A stretch of DNA of 5,949 nt from NCBI GenBank assembly GCA_030630695.1, contig DAOVMP010000039.1:1-5949 (forward strand), given 5' to 3'. Position 1 is the first letter of the stretch; each line of letters opens with the position of its first letter. The DNA is from Candidatus Woesearchaeota archaeon (lineage in GTDB: Archaea > Nanobdellota > Nanobdellia > Woesearchaeales > ARS49). Below are positions 4,716-5,949 of this stretch, one piece after another. The position numbers and the translations under genes are program-made. A model generated the notes under the pieces. The model did no database searches, was not told where the DNA came from, and saw only the letters and a list, made by a program, of their open reading frames with translations.

Positions 4716-4721
4716 GGAGGT
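4716..4721 (+). promoter_or_regulatory. Ribosome binding site of the PrgI-VirB4 gene
   Basis: GGAGGT lies 7 nt before ATG 4729 and fixes that start. Confidence 0.8.
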
Positions 4722-4728
4722 ATCAAAA

Positions 4729-5949
4729 ATGGCTTATGAAATACCGCAAAAACTGGAATATTCTGAAAAGATTATGTTTGGTTTGACTTTTAGCCAGTTA
4801 GGATACTTTTTTGTGTTCGGAGCAATAGGATTATTCATATTCTTTAAATTACCTTTGACAGTTGCGGTTATTATTGATTCTTTGCTGGCTTTTTTGGCAG
4901 TTTTGTTCATGTTTTTTAATCTGGGAACTTATATTAGAAATTATTTAGGCTGGCGAAAGTTCAGAGAAGCTTATGGAACTTATAAAATTAAGAATTTTTT
5001 GGGATTTCAGAATATAAAAAAAGACTTAATCATAGCAAATAAAAAGAAAATAGCTGTTCTTAAAATAACTCCTATTAATTTTAGCATTAAATCTTCAGGA
5101 GTTCAAGAATCAATCATTGGCATTTTTCAGAAATTCCTGAATTCTATAGAGTTTCCTATTCAAATAGTCATGACTACTGACACTATTGATTTAAAGGATT
5201 ATTTTAAAGATATGAGCGACAGGAATAAGGATTATCCTGAATTGTTTGCTTCTCATAAGAAATTTCTGGAAAGTGTTGTAAGTGATAGAGGAATAATGAA
5301 TCGGTCATTTTACATCGTGATTCCCGAACTTCATAATATAGACATTCAGATTAAATTATGCGAGGATAAGCTGAAGAATCTTAATCTGGCATACAAGAGA
5401 GTAAAAACAAAAGAACTTAAAAGTGTATTGGCAAAATTTTTCTTTGCCAAAGGCAAAAAAATTTTGCCTGAAAGCTTAATTAATGAACGGGATTGTATAA
5501 GGATTAATGATGTTTATAACAGAATAATTTATGCTCATGGCTATCCAAGAAGTGTGGAAGCAGGATTTCTTGACAAAATTATCAGCAGTTTAGGAAATTT
5601 TGACATAAGCATACACATAAATCCCTATCCTATAGAAACAATGCTCATAAACTTAAATAAAGAATTGCAAAAACAAAGAGCAGATTTATTTGCGCAAGAA
5701 CAAAAAGGAATAATCAATCCAAGCCTGGAAATCAAATTTAATGATACTAAAAAAATTCTTGAGGACTTACAAAAAGGCCGTCACAAATTGTTTAATGTAG
5801 GATTATACATTAACTGTAAGGCTGAATCTCTGAGGGAACTGGATCTCCTCACCAAAAAGGTTGAGTCAGAACTGAATTCTTTACTCATCCTACCCCGAGT
5901 GGCCAGTTACAGAATGGCTCAAGGCTGGAAAAGTATAGCACCATTAGGT
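4729..5949 (+). CDS. PrgI-VirB4 fusion, N-terminal part of the secretion ATPase (3' truncated by window)
   Basis: The first 407 residues are visible and the frame is still open at the window end. Residues 1-90 look like a PrgI-type domain: MAYEIPQKLEYSEKIMFGLT, then two membrane spans (about 23-40 and 43-63) and an amphipathic YLGWRKFREAYG segment. From about 105 the protein follows the N-terminal domain of VirB4/TraC-type ATPases, with GYPRSVEAGFLDKI at 271-284, FDISIHINPYP at 301-311, a long helix with L-x-x-L-x-K-Q-R, 'G-R-H-K-L-F-N-V-G-L-Y' around 360-370, and 'RMAQGWKSIAPLG' at the edge. In this family the Walker A and B motifs follow within the next few hundred residues, beyond the window. 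VirB4 powers pilus assembly and substrate transfer at the cytoplasmic face. The start is ATG 4729, 7 nt after GGAGGT. The PrgI-VirB4 fusion anchors the ATPase directly to the membrane. Confidence 0.85.
   Translation, partial: MAYEIPQKLEYSEKIMFGLTFSQLGYFFVFGAIGLFIFFKLPLTVAVIIDSLLAFLAVLFMFFNLGTYIRNYLGWRKFREAYGTYKIKNFLGFQNIKKDLIIANKKKIAVLKITPINFSIKSSGVQESIIGIFQKFLNSIEFPIQIVMTTDTIDLKDYFKDMSDRNKDYPELFASHKKFLESVVSDRGIMNRSFYIVIPELHNIDIQIKLCEDKLKNLNLAYKRVKTKELKSVLAKFFFAKGKKILPESLINERDCIRINDVYNRIIYAHGYPRSVEAGFLDKIISSLGNFDISIHINPYPIETMLINLNKELQKQRADLFAQEQKGIINPSLEIKFNDTKKILEDLQKGRHKLFNVGLYINCKAESLRELDLLTKKVESELNSLLILPRVASYRMAQGWKSIAPLG

Noticed and set aside
1..5949. CRISPR array, tRNA or rRNA gene, or insertion sequence
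   Set aside because: No regularly spaced long repeats, no recognisable tRNA or rRNA sequence, and no transposase motifs or terminal inverted repeats were seen on either strand.

Overview
The window is AT-rich and looks like DNA from an archaeon, most likely a small-genome DPANN-type lineage. Three starts lie about 26-27 nt downstream of TATA-like boxes or behind promoter/Shine-Dalgarno arrangements typical of archaea, and two of these genes appear leaderless. Operon-internal genes have strong GGAGGTG-type ribosome binding sites. The truncated gene at the left edge resembles the C-terminal domain of archaeal TrmB-type regulators. TGA is used as a stop, so the code is standard. A CPR bacterium is the main alternative, because related secretion genes occur there too.

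Layout: (1) 1-263, the 3' end of a TrmB-like regulator gene on the + strand. (2) 333-724, two small ribbon-helix-helix (RHH) genes on the - strand with TAATG coupling. (3) 725-888, a divergent control region with a - strand TATA box, a cluster of repeats (GGTTTTGACC twice, plus two short inverted repeats), then a + strand TATA box and ribosome binding site. (4) 889-3980, a tightly packed + strand operon: a soluble helical protein, a single-span membrane protein with a long coiled coil, a 60-residue zinc-ribbon-like protein, a small two-span membrane protein, a VirB2-like pilin with a Sec signal peptide, and a VirB6-like polytopic membrane protein. (5) 3971-4202, noncoding DNA with a GC-rich, foldable island. 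(6) 4203-4601, a small cupin gene with its own promoter. (7) 4729 to the window end, the N-terminal part of a PrgI-VirB4 fusion; its ATPase domain lies beyond the window.

Together this is part of a type IV secretion/conjugation-like apparatus: pilin (VirB2), inner-membrane channel (VirB6), PrgI plus energising ATPase (VirB4), and several lineage-specific accessory membrane and soluble proteins. The divergent RHH pair may autoregulate the region or act as DNA-binding accessory factors of a transfer complex. The cupin unit between VirB6 and VirB4 looks like an inserted or independently regulated cassette. Functions of the proteins at 889, 1356, 2294 and 2466 are not recognised. All family assignments come from reading the sequence, not from database searches.
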